Assembly: GCA_002900995.3 (NCBI GenBank)
Contig: PJEW03000014.1
Location: 133,139-197,138 of the forward strand
Length of the DNA stretch: 64,000 nt
Direction: 5' to 3'
Source of the DNA: Ganoderma boninense
Taxonomy: Eukaryota; Basidiomycota; Agaricomycetes; Polyporales; Polyporaceae
Positions 1-11,715 of this stretch are shown here, in pieces. The first letter of the stretch is position 1; each line of letters begins with the position of its first letter. The position numbers and the translations under genes are program-made. The notes beneath the pieces are model-generated. The model did not search any database. It was not told the DNA's origin and saw only the letters and a list, made by a program, of their open reading frames with translations.

Positions 1-600
1 CGACCACCGTGAAGTCATCGCCAATTTTCTCAGGACGAGGGACTCTGATATCGTGAGGTGCTCCCGCCTCTACAGGTAGAGCGCCGTAGAATCGAAGACG
101 AGAGGCCTCTCGGCTCTGGATTTCCAGACCTAAGCCAACGCAGTTCTGGACGTGGGGGAGGCGGAGGATGAATGTGCACGACTTCTCTGTGACCCAGATC
201 TCCACCTCGTCTCGGTTGACTGTCGTCCAATCCTCATACTTGCTTCGCCATATGTTCATGTCGCAGCGGTGGTCTCCCGGAATGGACTGTTGAAACCACA
301 TTGAGTCGCGGAGGCGGAACGCTTGGCGGAGAGGGAGTGACATGTTGTGCACGAGGGGATAAATACCATCCTGTTCGCCTCGTTGAGTACATGTAAATTT
401 CAGTCATTCCAATGCAATAATGTGCGTACCATGACATAGACGAGTACCCTGACTCTAATCATGGTCAGCAGGGTCGACATGGGCGGCGGCGAGTCGCTGG
501 CGGTGGTCCCGGACCTCGAGAAGCGGGATGCGTAAGACATCTGCGGCAACTCGCAGACGGGGCTCTCGCCGGAAATCGAAGGTCGGAATTCACAAGACAT
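1..600 (-). CDS. Hypothetical protein, 3' end outside window
   Basis: I do not recognise this protein. The minus strand opens with ATG at 600 and runs to 430; a 59-nt intron (429-371, GTACGC donor, ACAG acceptor) joins it in frame to an exon that runs open off the window edge. The visible product is about 180 residues and contains the stretch KYEDWTTVNRDEVEIWVTEK followed by an alternating hydrophobic/charged segment, as in a beta-rich fold. No signal peptide or membrane segment is evident. The order of motifs (RVRV, then FxQ or LSAF, W near a V-x-R, then an IxRL or IVRF strand) resembles the next gene at 1070-2047, so the two may be tandem paralogues. The exon structure is inferred by eye from splice signals and frame continuity. 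Confidence 0.45.
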
Positions 601-1069
601 CTCCCTGCCACCCAGACTCCGAAGCCATGCCTAAGGAAGGCCATGTGCGCGAGTGCCGAAGTCCGTGAAAACTGAGTGCAAGTCTCCTGCAAGATCGCTC
701 GCTGGCGAATCTTGCCCGATGCGATACATCTACAGTGGTTAGTGCGATAGAATTCGTTAGCGTTCCTGTAGCGCTGTCTGTTGCCAGCAAAACGTCTCTG
801 ACGGTCAGCATGAAACGGATTCTTCGTGCCCGCGCAGGCTATCGCACGGGTTGCATGGCGTCTGCGTGATGGTTTTGTGTTCTCGAACGCTGATCGTCAA
901 GGAGGACAAATGATCATCGCATTACGGATGCATAGTGCCAGTCCGGGTGGCAGTCGTGACTCCTGACGCCCCGTCAACGCCAGGCTACATTGCAATCTAA
1001 AGGTTGGCGTCTTCTCAGATTCTTTGCCATCGCAGCAAAACATGTGGTTGATATGCTAAAATTGTCAGG
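601..1069. other. Intergenic, nothing assigned
   Basis: Only short overlapping frames lie here and none continues its neighbours. It separates the two minus-strand hypothetical genes and presumably holds the 3' end of one and the promoter of the other. Confidence 0.5.
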
Positions 1070-2047
1070 TCAGAAGCTTCTTCCACCGAAAGGACGTGTC
1101 TCACCTCCGAACAAGTCATCGCTCAACTGACCCGGCTTTCGGGGATGACGAGACCCTGTGCCAAGAATGTCATACCGCGGTATACGTCGATATTCAGGTT
1201 TGCGTACCTCAATGTCTGTGCCAACATCTCGGCGGAAACCTCCATGCTGCCGTTCGAGTTGCGCGATTTCCCAGCCCAGTCCAGGGGTGAGTCCGACGCC
1301 CTCGGCCGCCCTCACGCATGCGGTTGTGTACCTCGGCGAAAGGTCCCATGGGACCTCCTTCAGAAGCCTCGTCCAATTCGTCACCTCGACCGTCCAGATA
1401 TCAATCTCGCCAAAGTAACTGAGGCGAGATGCGAGGGCGTCATAAAGCACGGGCTCTAGGTTATCACCGTGCTCCATGCGGACAGCAAATTCGATCGGCA
1501 TGGACGCCTCCTAGGTTGCACATTAGTGGAGCGGCATCACCTTGAACGCTGTGCATGCGATACGTACTCGGTTCCAGAAAATAATTCGAATGATGCGGGT
1601 TCCGACGCCATGGATGAGGATATTCTTTGCCTCCTCCTCCGGGGGCCAAGACCCTGCGAGGTCGCGAGTGTAGACAGCCGAAGCCTTCGTGAGAGCATCG
1701 CCGAAGCCTGGAAGAAAACGAGTATAGGCGAACCGGACGATTGCGTATCTGGCGTGCTCGTGCACACGGAAGTCGCAGGTCCGTTCAATCGCGAGCCACT
1801 TTCCCTGGTCTGGAAGGAAGGCCGACAACTGGTTGTCAGTTCCGCGAGGGCGTGCACCCAAGATCCCTTTGTGTCTGTAGATGGGGACAACATGATGCCC
1901 CACGTCGTGGTCATAGTACATGCGATGTCCGACCCTGACACGCTCTGTTTCGCCAAACTGTATTCTTAAGGTGTAAGCATACGCAATGGGTAAGGATCTG
2001 GGTGGATTTACGTTTTGCCAAAAGAAAATTGAGATGTGATCCGACAT
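1070..2047 (-). CDS. Hypothetical protein with one intron
   Basis: I do not recognise this protein. An open frame from ATG at 2047 and a second frame ending at 1070 are joined by a 57-nt intron (1567-1511, GTACGT donor, CTAAT branch-like motif, CCTAG acceptor). Both exons are phase 0, and the intron removes two in-frame stops. The product is about 306 residues with WLAIERTCDFRVHEHARYAI in its first half and a conserved-looking WTVEVTNWTRLLKEVPWDL in its second. There is no obvious signal or membrane segment. It may be a diverged paralogue of the gene at 1-600. Its start lies only about 100 bp from the left end of MULE-1, so that element sits in its promoter region; an upstream exon beyond the insertion cannot be excluded. 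Confidence 0.5.
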
Positions 2048-2144
2048 CTAGGGCGCAAGGCGGATATTCCGTTGTAGGGGGAGAGGGGAGAGAGTGCAAT
2101 GGCGCTTCCTCTCGTGCGATGTGCTGTGGCTACAGTGTTCCACT

Positions 2145-2153
2145 CGGCAAGCA
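2145..2153. repeat. 9-bp target duplication of MULE-1, left copy
   Basis: CGGCAAGCA lies directly before the terminus ACTTGGCGTTAATC and recurs exactly at 25793-25801 after the right terminus. A 9-bp duplication is typical of Mutator-like elements. Confidence 0.88.
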
Positions 2154-2223
2154 ACTTGGCGTTAATCTCCCACCCGAACGTCCATGCCTATTCGAACTCC
2201 GCTGTGGCTGAACACGCAGGCGC
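2154..2223 (+). repeat. MULE-1 left terminal inverted repeat
   Basis: It starts ACTTGGCGTTAATC and includes TTCGAACTCCGCTGTGGCTG. It pairs with 25723-25792 over 70 bp with about one mismatch. The same inner motif occurs in both termini of MULE-2. Confidence 0.85.
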
Positions 2224-2480
2224 TCATTCCGGCATAACCCGGGCCTTACATGAACGTTGTAACACGTATTAGTCGAACGTTTAATGCAGTCAATAAACCT
2301 GTTGTTATTCCAATCAAAGCACGAATAACAATGGGGCTGTAGTCCCTGCCAGTCGGCCATCTCGGACATTTCCTTCCGAGACAGGCAAACTTTTCTTCTC
2401 ATCCAGCTGGGCGGCACTCCGTGTACGTAACTGTTGGCTTCTGTGCTTCTCTGGCGGCTCGCTTGTCACTATAGCGCTCT

Positions 2481-3006
2481 ATGGCTGAGGATAGGGTTTG
2501 TGCCCAGTGCCATGCCCGCAAGCCCCTCTCTGAATTCCCTCCGGTGCGCCGTAAAGGTGCACAAGGTGAGCTTTCCAAGCTCTGTGCAGCCTGTATGAAG
2601 AAGGATGCGGAGTGGAAGAAGCGGAAGCGGCAGATGCAGAAGGAGGCAGAAGCCGAGGAGGGGTCAGAAGCCGAGAAAGAAGATCTCACTGGTGATCTAG
2701 ACCCAATCAGCCTTCCTGACTTCCTGGACGCCTTGTCCCGGGTCTCGGATGGGCCGTTTGACATCGGAGCCCGTGTGCACGCTCCAGAAGCTGGTCTCTT
2801 GTCAGCGGATCCTGGTGACCGTGCTCGGAAGTTAGCTGAGATACTCGGAAATAACATGCATCTCCATTGGACGTGAGGACTTGGACTTGGACTCGGAGTG
2901 GCGGATCATGCAGACTCAATAACCATTTACAATAAAATTACAGATACGAGCGGAAAAAGCAACGCATCAAAACACAGGACCATAGCTTTGGGTTCAGCTG
3001 CTCTCA
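2481..3006 (+). pseudogene. MULE-1 transposase, N-terminal block (zinc-ribbon-like)
   Basis: ATG at 2481 opens a frame with two CxxC pairs (CAQC and CAAC) about 25 residues apart, a Lys/Glu-rich stretch and a PISLPDFLDAL segment. The sister copy (start 36212, minus) has the matching CTRC and CVDC pairs and VISLTEFINVL. The exon ends HLHWT before a GTGAGG intron with acceptor at about 2941; the next exon, YERKKQRIKTQDHSFGFSCS, matches LHWTFETKSPRKR and its continuation in MULE-2. Plavaka-A then cuts the coding sequence at 3006/3007. The block itself carries no lesion that I can see. The role, DNA binding by a cut-and-paste transposase, is inferred from the family. Confidence 0.78.
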
Positions 3007-3201
3007 CATCAGGAAAAACCCCCCCTAGGAATTACTGACAATGGACGTAATGTTGTGTATTTGACTGTTCAATCCTAGTAATAGATGTCATCTGAGTTTA
3101 TTACTGCACAGCACCTTGCATTCCCATTCATTAGCAAGTCTAACACAAGATGCATTGAACCAGGAGTACATCGCAGTAATAGACTACATTTTACATTGAA
3201 A

Positions 3202-6200
3202 TTAGAATAGTGTCATGTACATATGCTCATCACTGAAGGAATTCACCCAATAATCTTTACAGATGTCAAGTACACTGCTGCTAGTCCAGTCTCGAGAAGC
3301 AATGTTTCCAAAGATGGGAAGTAAATGACAGCTACGACGAATGTTCTGCACCTCAATCACCTCCGCAAGCCGCTCTCCCTGAGGGTTGAGACAGCGTGAA
3401 ACCTTATACATGTTGTGGACACGGTCTGGCTGTGTGAATCCAGTATACCACTCAACATACGCAAGATGCCCGGGAAGTACAATACTTGGCATGTGGTGCT
3501 CACGGGCACTTGATGGAAGCTTAAAGATAATGCGGACACGTCCAACGCGATAACCTAGAAAGGCATTAAATACTTTATTACTGAATGAAATACCAATAAG
3601 TCATTGCGCACATACCTTGCACGACTGTCGCCCCTCCGGTCCCTTCATTCACAAGAACTGTATCAAAGCGTGCTGGAACAGGTCGCCCCAGACGATCCTT
3701 CCGCGCTGGTTGCGCATGTGCGACATCATGTGTACACTCCATGATGCCAAGTTGCTGCGCATCTTTGAGTATGAACTTGATGCGATGGAAGACGGGGATG
3801 CGGCTGAAATGGAAGACAAAGTCAGAGGCTTCGCGCTCGATTTGATAGGGAAGAAGATAAGGGCTGCAATATTTGACAATGAAGCAGGCAAGAGCATCAC
3901 GGAAGAAGGTAGCACCATAGTCCTGGACGGCGGCTGGAAACGTGAGCACCTTTACAGTTGGCCATTTTGCAAGCTTTATTCGCGTGAGGGTAGGAGTAGT
4001 AGCTGGGGTAGCGGGATTGGCAGGGAGGGAGTGAGGACTAGGAATGGGGAGAGGTCGAGGGGAAGGAGGGATATGATGGCGGCCGGATGGAGACGACGAT
4101 GTGCTTGATAGGCTTTCCAGCCTTCTACCAGTGATAGACCAGTTGAGGCGCCATTGGACATAGGCCTCGTGACACTGAACCTTCTCGCGACGTTCCAACC
4201 ACACGGTTATCTGCGGATATTCATCCTTTTGATTTGATGCGCGATAAGCCTCCTTCGTGAAATCGATGTGAAGGCGCTCGGTATGCTGAGTGTCGTAGTT
4301 GTCCGTTGTCCCAAAAAGCTTAATAGAAGTCGCGTAGTGGTCTAGAGAGTGAAGTTTCGGGAAATGGAAATGGCCACGGATACCGAGATCAACAAAGATA
4401 GCCTTGTTCGCATGAAATGTCTGCAACGCCATTTGAAGTTGCGCCAGGGTCTCGGACGTATGAGCCGGAAACTGTGCGATGTACAAAAAATCAAGGAGGG
4501 CGCGCACAGCGCGGACGAGGCGAACTGGGGAGAAACCACCACGGAGGGGTAGCCCAGCCACAAGGCCAAGCAGGAAACGACACATGTGAGCATGTTCCTT
4601 CCCAGTTACCCGCCGAAGGGAGGTGATTCCCTTCAAGAAGAGCCGAAGTTGGTGGTTGGGTGGCAACCGGTGACACCGCGCATCCAGCTCCTCCGCGCCA
4701 TACGCTGCCTTCAACCAGCCAAGAAGATGTTTGATTACTCCTTGATGAAGTTGATGTAGGATGTCAGGTGTGATGGACCGAAAGACGTTAACAAAGGGGA
4801 GGTCCTGCCAGAACGGGTGGGAAACGGGCTTAATCCCAGCGTCTTGACACGCCCGTGTAAACACCGCAGCCACCAGGGCAGCCAAGACTTTTGTAAGGTC
4901 GCGAAGTGGGCGATCAGCCTGCGTATCATCGCCGAGCTCGTCCGGGGGGAGGTCGCACTTTGGACAGGTCCCAGTCTTGCAGCAGGTAACGAGGAGTTGT
5001 TCCGGGTAGTCGCCAATGTACATCGCAAAGATGGGATGGCCGCGACGGATGACACCGTCGCCACTCGTAACCTTGATACCATATATACCAGCCTTGACGA
5101 GTGGTTTCATGATGGCGGAAAGGCAGGTGTGGAAGAGATTTGCTGAGACGCGACAGCGTGCAGCCTTGTTTGTGATGTGCTCAAGCTTTGACGTGGGCAG
5201 GTAAGCGAGCAGGATCTGACCGCGGTGAGAGGGCTTGCGTCAAATGTCCTTTGGAAGATTGCCGATGGTCATGTAGACGGGGTACGCCGATTTGCTTCCG
5301 AAGATGGTAAGCTGAGTCTTGTCTGAGGAAATAATAATCGGAATGATTGTAGCACTGGGCTTGCGTTTCTCGAGCTCAAGCTGCACCAAAAATATTAGCA
5401 AGCAAAGCGTGGAAGGGAGGAGAGAGGCATACTTGTGTGTCCCACCACTATCGGCCAGTGTGCATGTCGAAATAGACGCGCGTGGTGCGATCCACATCTG
5501 CGTAGTGGCGTTCAGGCGCGAACACCAAGAGTCCCACAAATTCGGGGTCGCCGTACAATGCGGGGATGCATTGTATGATGTCGTGGTAGAAGACTTCAAA
5601 GATTTCACCAGCAACGTTGATTTCGCATCGGATGAAGCGCGGGCGACCAGATGAGAGACCGTCGTCCACGATCATGTTCAGCTCGCATGTGTTCGTGAAC
5701 GATAGGCCGAGGAGGTTCGCAAGCTAATAAGACATCAGTGGGGGACACTTGGAAAATGAAATGGACTTTGGTCCTTACATCTTTGATCCGGAGGAGCTCT
5801 GTCACAGCCGTGGATGTGGGGCCGCGCAGTTTCGCCCACCGCGCGATCTCCCAATCTATTCGGGATTGGAAGGGGAAGTAGATGTTGCCATCTGCCGCGC
5901 TGTTTTTCTCGTACTCGGAGAGCTCTCGGTGTTGGTGTGCAGGTGCGCCTGCGTGCCGGCCAGGGAAGCGGTCGACGTGGGTTTTAGAACGGAGTTGTTG
6001 TTGTGCCCAATGTTGAGAGGCCTGCGTGTCAGGCGCATCAAGGCCGTCATCCTCCCGGGAGCGATCACCTTCAATCCATCTCTATGTCAGAAGGGACATC
6101 ATCAAGATCTGGTTCCCAACCGTCCTCCTCCTGATAACGATCCGCATCAGCCTCCTCATCATCGCCCTGCTCATCCTGCTCATCCTGCTCATCCTGCTCT

Positions 6201-6583
6201 CCCTGCCCTCCCGCGTCCTCCTCGCCACCGTTGTAGTCATCGTAGTCATCAAAGTCGCTCGCCATGTACTCGCCGAAGAAGTCGCCCGCAAAGGACTCGG
6301 GCTGAGGCGGGTGGTTGTTGAGCTCGTCATCAACGTCGGGTGAGCGTGATGGAGTGGTCGATGGAGCGTGGGAGACAGGAGTTTGAGAAGGAGAGCTGCT
6401 GGGGGAGGGACTGTCCCAGTGAAAGCGCGGATCAGTTTCACGTACGTGGATACAGTTCGGTTTCTTCATCTGGCAAAGGTGATGGAAATATCCCTGAGTG
6501 CTGAACATTTTGTTGCATCCGGGGCACAAGTGATTGCGTTTCCGAGCCTTCTTGGAGGATCGTCGTTTCAATTTGGAGGTCAT
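3202..6583 (-). pseudogene. Plavaka-class transposase, broken copy A
   Basis: This encodes the catalytic protein of the element. The start at 6583 is followed by a C-x2-C...H-x3-C zinc finger (CPGCNKMF, YFHHLCQ), an acidic low-complexity stretch with repeated DEQ, then the Plavaka core: YFPFQSRIDWEIARWAKLRG, SGRPRFIR, PERHYADVD, IIPIIISSDKTQLT, CPKCDLPPDELG, SITPDILHQLHQGVIKH and NYDTQHTERLHIDF. The C-terminal exon ends NSFSDEHMYM at 3202. Introns are visible at about 5755-5700, near 5430-5385 and before GYRVGRV near 3560. Lesions against copy B are a frameshift near 6078, where the frame ending SDIEMD must shift to WIEGDRS, and a TGA at 5242-5240 where copy B has CGA. The family call is by motif; catalytic acidic residues were not assigned. 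Confidence 0.85.
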
Positions 6584-7019
6584 GTAGATGTGATTTCATA
6601 GTGGATGATGGTAGATACAGAGAAACAGGTAGAGATATGAGACGAGCGTGGGCACGCCGCGGGAGTGAAGACCTATGTCACGGGCTTCGGCTCATGAACC
6701 TATTTGCACCTGGTCAGTCCATTTTCCCAAAGCATCGCCAGGTCACAACGCACCACGACGCCCCTTTGACCCATCCTCCACCTAGACTTACCTCCCCTTC
6801 TGAACGTAATTCCGCTGCTCACGCTTGCCCTTCCACAACACTTCCCTTCCTTCCATGCCCCGCAATAGGGAACTCGCTTTGTTAAACGAAGATCTTCCCC
6901 TGCCTAGCCAACACGAGTCCAGACATAAGTCCCCCCACTGACGTACACTTCACTCCGACACCGTGGGGTTCGCTCCTCTACAACTCAGGGCTAACATCTT
7001 CCTGTCAGCATCAGGTCAA
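6584..7019. promoter_or_regulatory. Divergent intergenic region of Plavaka-A
   Basis: It lies between the starts of the transposase (minus) and the partner gene (plus), so both promoters should be here. No clear TATA box was found. Copy B has the same head-to-head arrangement at 21738-22156. Confidence 0.45.
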
Positions 7020-10000
7020 GCTGCCCGGAGTGCACCTGGAGGTACGTTGGCAGCGCGTCAGCAGTCGAAGGTACGCCGACATGACTGACTTACGCGGTTG
7101 TAGTCTGGTGTCAAGCTTATGGCATCAAGACTCTCCCGCAGGACAGGAACAAGAAACTGGCAGAGGATCAGCAACAGAAACAAAAGGCGAAACAGAAATG
7201 TAAGTGGTGACTTACAGCTTGGTCATGCGGCCGGCTCACCCTCGTCCCAGCTAAGCGCAAGGTCTCTGCCACTTCCCCTGCCCCACAACCGAGTGTGGCG
7301 TCCCAGTATCCTGCGCCGCCCATGTCCACTAACACCAACGACGACGAGTCTTCTAGATCGCCGAGGTCAGAGAAACCGCCACGATCCAGCGCGGTCCGCG
7401 AGCTCGGGGGTACTCGAGAGGTTGAGGTTGCAGAGGCTCCAGGGGCACGCAGTAGAGGGCGAAGCCTAGCCAAGGGGGACAAGAACCTTGAAAGCAGTGA
7501 TAGTGATTCCGGTTCTGACGCTGAGAGGGGTGACAAAGACGAGGAGGAAGCGCAGTCGAGCAACGAGCTGGAGGTGTTGGCAAAGAAGGACCCGGGCGCC
7601 TTGAACGCCTTGTTCGACAAGGAGGTGAGTGCGCGCCTGCCTTTCTTCCCATCCCTTCCCATGTCTTACCACCACCGTGATCGTTGGGTCCTCCTCACTT
7701 GTTTTCTCCACGTTCAGCGACTGTTCTGGCAAGATGGCCATGAATCCCAGGACGAAGATGACAACTCCTTCCATTTTGAAGCTCGCACACCCAACTCCAC
7801 CTCGAGACGCTCTCTCTCTCGCTCCTCTTTGCGCAACTCTCCCGTTCGCCCCACGCCATGATCTCAATCGCGTAGTCACGCTAGCACTCAAAAGCGCGAA
7901 CTTGACCAGTCGCCTGATGACACAGGGCATTCATCGCCGGTATGTCGTGTTAAGATTTTCATGGGGCATGCAAGCAGGGTACGCAACGCTCATGCATTTG
8001 CATTCCAGAGTCCTCCAGCGAAGAAGAAAGGCAGACGACATGAAGACAGCGACAACGATCTACTGCCTCCGGCCCACAGGAAGAGCAAGCGTCGCATTTA
8101 CGAGGAGGAAGACAACAATGATCCCGAGCTGCACGTTCCTGGGAGGGTTTATCGTAAACCCATTCGCCGTGCCCACGAGGAGAAGCTACGTGATCTCGAC
8201 CATCGCAATGGTGAAGAAGAGAAGGAACAGGACCGCAAGTGTCGTGGTCGTGAGGCGAAGGAGCAGGAGCGCAAGTGTCGCGCTCGCGAGGAAGAGAAGG
8301 AGCGGCTATGCCAGCGTCGCGCTCGCGAGGAGGAGAAGGAGCAGGAGCGCAAGCGTCGTGCTTGCGAGGAGGAGAAGGAGTGGGGACGGAAGTGTCGTGC
8401 TCGCGAGGAGAAGGAGGAGAAGGAGAAGGAGCAGGAGGAGCGGAAGTGTCGGGCTCGCGAAGAGGAGAAGGAGCGGGAGCGCAAGTCTCGCACTCGTGAA
8501 GACAGCGGACGAGGCCGCAAGGTAGAAGAACGAGGCAAGCGTCAGCTCCCTGTCGAGCTGTCATCTTCCGAGTCGGAGGAGGAGCAGACAAGAGTGAAGG
8601 GGTATGCCGCAAAAGGTGTCAGGAAGTGGCCAGGTGCGGCGAACTCAACAGGTAGCAAGAAGGCTAGTCATTCGACTGCACAGCAAGGTATGTGACATCT
8701 TGTCGTCCTCGTGTACAGTCAGTGATACCTCTGCAGGCTCCAAGAAGTTCTCAAGTGACGCACCTTCGACCAGACGCAAGCAAGTTAACGAGGTAAGCAT
8801 TTAGATTCTAGGTTCTACCAATGAGCACTGATTTCTTCTTATTAGGACCCCCAGTGGGTGGACGACAGTTACGACTCCGAAGACAAGAACAAGAACAAGC
8901 AGTCGCGTGCCCCACCGAAGTGCCATCACCGTCAACATGATGTATGTCGAGTTATTTGCTGATTTACTGTACTGATCTTCCTGTCGCAGGATGATTCGGA
9001 TCTCGCTTCTGAGAATGGCAAGGACGAAGACCCTCGCATGGACATCGTCTGGCATGGGAGCAACCACCCAAATCTCTCCGATCTCCCTCCTCGCGTCTAT
9101 CAGATTGCCGTCCGCGCAATTCGCGAATGCGAGCTCAACGCCTGCCTTCTCAATGCCTTCCCTGACGAGGATCCCAACTGTATCCGGCCTGTGCTTGTTA
9201 AGCACGTGAAGGAGCTGGGATTCAAGGACATCCTCGCAAAGCTGAAAAGCAACAAGGAAACTGATGAGGTCTACCACAAGAAGCTTGGTCTGATTGTAAG
9301 TGTTATCATCTGTATTCTTCTCAGCGCATTCTTCATCAATTTGTCAGCCTGCCCATCGTGTTTTCATTCTCTGGGGCAAGGTCAAGAAGCTGTGTCAGCG
9401 GCCAGTCAAGACGGCCTATAGCCTGACAGTTGGAGACGCAGCGAAGGTGAAGTGGCTCCTCGAAGGGATTGCATACATCTTTCCGCATGACTACGAGGTA
9501 CGCCTATCATAGTGTCGCTCAACGTTGTTTTTGGTCAGCAATTCTGATTTAGGAATACAGGCACGGACGGTTGTGGGCGAAGAGGCATTCAGCCTGCCAA
9601 TATTCGAAGATATGCTTGCAGATGCCTTCTTCAGCCGTCAGACCAGCTTTGGGTATCGAATTGCTGACCATTTCAAGTCTTCCCTTCTGGAGAGCCCAGA
9701 TGAGAAGGAGATTCCAGCGGCTATGCTGGCGCTTGTCTCAACGGCGGTACGTCGAGCACGGTGTCTTGTCTTTTCCTTCCTTATCTATGTTGCAGATATA
9801 TGCTTGCATTGATGACTACAAGAGTCCCCGTTACAAGGCAGGGAGGTTTGAAGTCAATCAATATCTGGACACCTACCAGCAAAATATCGGGGTGTTGGAT
9901 GACATCAAGGCTGGCAATCTAGAAGCATACCATAAGCTGATGCACGGCCTGTTTATGCGTGTTACGTATGTTGTCTTTATCGTGGCTCCAAGTCTTAATT

Positions 10001-10092
10001 TCTCACTGTCCTTCTGAATTAGTGGTGGTGGGAGTTCTCGTACTGGATCTAAGAAAACTTACTTGAACGTTGCTGGGATGGCCCAGCATTAG
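7020..10092 (+). pseudogene. Plavaka partner gene A (coiled coil plus DUF6532-like domain)
   Basis: A multi-exon plus-strand gene paired with the transposase. Recognisable parts in order are a Ser/Glu-rich exon ending KDPGALNALFDKE (about 7620), an exon with FWQDGHESQDEDDNSF, a long charged coiled-coil exon (about 8010-8687) with many EEEKEQERK repeats, short basic exons, and a C-terminal globular domain. That domain reads IVWHGSNHPNLSDLP, VYQIAVRAIRECEL, HRVFILWGKVKKLC, FPHDYE, EIPAAMLALVSTA and FEVNQYLDTYQQN, ending SRTGSKKTYLNVAGMAQH at 10092. The C-terminal domain resembles basidiomycete DUF6532 as I remember it; a Pfam search would decide. TGA at 7859-7861 interrupts the second block in frame. 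The 5' end is uncertain. The product could be a DNA-binding or complex-forming helper of transposition, which is inference. Confidence 0.65.
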
Positions 10093-10588
10093 GTTTATAT
10101 TTTGGTGCTCTTTTCATAAGAACTTGGCTCCTGTCCATCCATGTTGTCTATATCTATCTACCTTGCTACGCTCTACTCATTGTGCATCATTTTCCAGACT
10201 TCTTTTACCTCGGTATTCACTGATGGGCTTGCTAATATATACTCTACCTACGGTTTACCCAGTTAATACTCCATACATTAAAGCAATGATATTCATGATC
10301 ACTACTCCTTCCACCAGTGTGCTCTGAGAAGGATGAGTGGCAAACATCCCTGCTTAAGTTGGCTGGCTTGGAATAATCCTCAACTGAGTGTTCTTTGTTA
10401 ACAATTTTCACTAATTCTCAGTAATTACTGGCAAGTGGTAGCCTTCAACAAGTGAACCTGTACAATTCAGAGGAAGTTCCTGCAGTTACATGATACATGA
10501 GATTACAGGTTTCAGACAGTGCTTGACAAGTAATAAGTGACATTTACAGGCAATGGATAGTAATTCCCAGGAGGGGTTTTTCCTGATG
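10093..10588. other. Plavaka-A right subterminal region
   Basis: AT-rich and non-coding, with repeated AGTAAT-type words (for example CAGTAATTACTGG near 10418-10434). It ends in the terminal repeat TTTTTCCTGATG. Similar words occur in the left 200 bp of the element, as expected for transposase-binding subterminal repeats. Confidence 0.5.
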
Positions 10589-11176
10589 CAGTCTCTTAAC
10601 CGGGAGCATGCTGAGAAGACTGCAAAAGGCGGCAAGGCCAGGGTCACACGGAGGATGGAGCGTTTTGCATGCAGCGGCTGGCTGTGCATTAACATCCAGG
10701 AGAACAATCTCGATGTCACTGTCAAAATCAAGCATGATTGCGCCCACAAGCCATATGTAGACATTGAGCTTCCGGACAAATGGAAGCAGTACATTGAAGA
10801 ACATGCACGAGTTCAGCTTCCGAGTCAGGTTGTACTTAAATATGTGGTAACTCGTTTTCAATAGCTGAGATTGTGATTTAGATTTGGCGGCACATTCTAC
10901 AAGAGGAAGGCGCACACCAAGACGTCAACAATATTAAAATCCCATTCAAGGCGAAGTCAGTCTACTATTACTGGCACCTCATCAGTGAACAAGACTGGAA
11001 GCTCGATCCCGATCCGATCATTTCTGCGAAGAAGTACATCTCCCAAAATGAGACACTGCACAACATCTCGCTCCTCGACATCAAGGCAGAACCAGGCACT
11101 GAGGTTGTTGCTTTTAAGGTTGTTGATTTTGTTCGTGAATGGGCTATCAATACACAAGAGTTGGGAATGGACTCAA
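10589..11176 (+). pseudogene. MULE-1 transposase, second block (FAR1/GCM1-like DNA-binding region)
   Basis: Coding resumes in frame after Plavaka-A with SLNREHAEKTAKGGKARVTR, ERFACSGWLCINI, IKHDCAHKPYVDIELPDKWK and EEHARVQLPSQV. It aligns residue by residue with MULE-2 (MHRFNCDGWLHI, CKHTFEHLPYVNIDLPDEWK, ENARTQTPGQV). The Cys...Cys/His-x3-4-His pattern fits the FAR1 or WRKY-GCM1 zinc fold common in MULE proteins. An intron lies at about 10846-10880, followed by IWRHILQEEGAHQ. The block ends in ELGMDST, where the gene-fragment carrier inserted a few bases before the exon's 5' splice site (GTAAGT at 14245; MULE-2 has GTATGT at the same place). Confidence 0.78.
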
Positions 11177-11715
11177 CATCAGGAAAAAGGGTTTGGCGCT
11201 GAGGAGCGCTGAGGAGCCTTGAGGTCCTGTCACTCCTTACAAGCGTCTCAAGGCTCCTCCAGGCTCCTTAAGGCACCTCAGAGCACTTGGCGCTCGTTAG
11301 GGTGCTAGGAGGGACAGCGCAGGCAACATGTCAGAGAATGTATGTGACACACCAGGACAAACATATCGCAAAACATGACATATATTATTATACAGCATAC
11401 AATACTTTCATCGTTACAGATAAGTGGAACAGCGCAAATGTTCTACATAGGGTGGCGTATACCTGTTGAGGAGGGGGACATAGCGTGCCTGCCACCATAG
11501 AAGATGGGATAGTTGCTAATAAGTTATTGAATACGACGGCGGGGCAGCATTTTCTCTGCCAGCGCACGGAGGGTTCTGCTCACTGCAATGGCATCTGTGG
11601 GGATGTCCTCATCAGCATGAGGACAAAGAACAGCCTCCGGGGCCACATCCAAACCCAAACCCGACACCACACACCTTCCACAAGTGGATATGCAGGATCG
11701 CGACATGCATCTTGA

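Larger units (their letters stand above)
3007..10588. mobile_element. Plavaka-A, two-gene Plavaka-class DNA transposon
   Basis: The element is 7,582 bp with ends CATCAGGAAAAACCCCCCCT and, on the other strand of the right end, CATCAGGAAAAACCCCTCCT; similarity continues to about 31 bp (GGAATTACT). A 2-bp duplication CA flanks it (3005-3006, 10589-10590). It carries two divergent genes: the transposase on the minus strand (3202-6583) and a partner gene on the plus strand (about 7020-10092). Plavaka elements are known from Agaricomycetes as relatives of the KDZ/CACTA group; the exact termini and 2-bp duplication are read here directly. Both genes contain stops or a frameshift, so this copy is inactive. 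Confidence 0.85.

Noticed and set aside
7006..7016. CAGCATCAGGTCAAG as a Plavaka terminus
   Set aside because: It has only CATCAGG without the following AAAAA, and lies between the two genes of Plavaka-A.
7959..8612. 217-codon minus-strand Pro/Arg-rich frame
   Set aside because: It is antisense to the Glu/Arg coiled-coil exon of the Plavaka partner gene, and its repeats mirror that exon.
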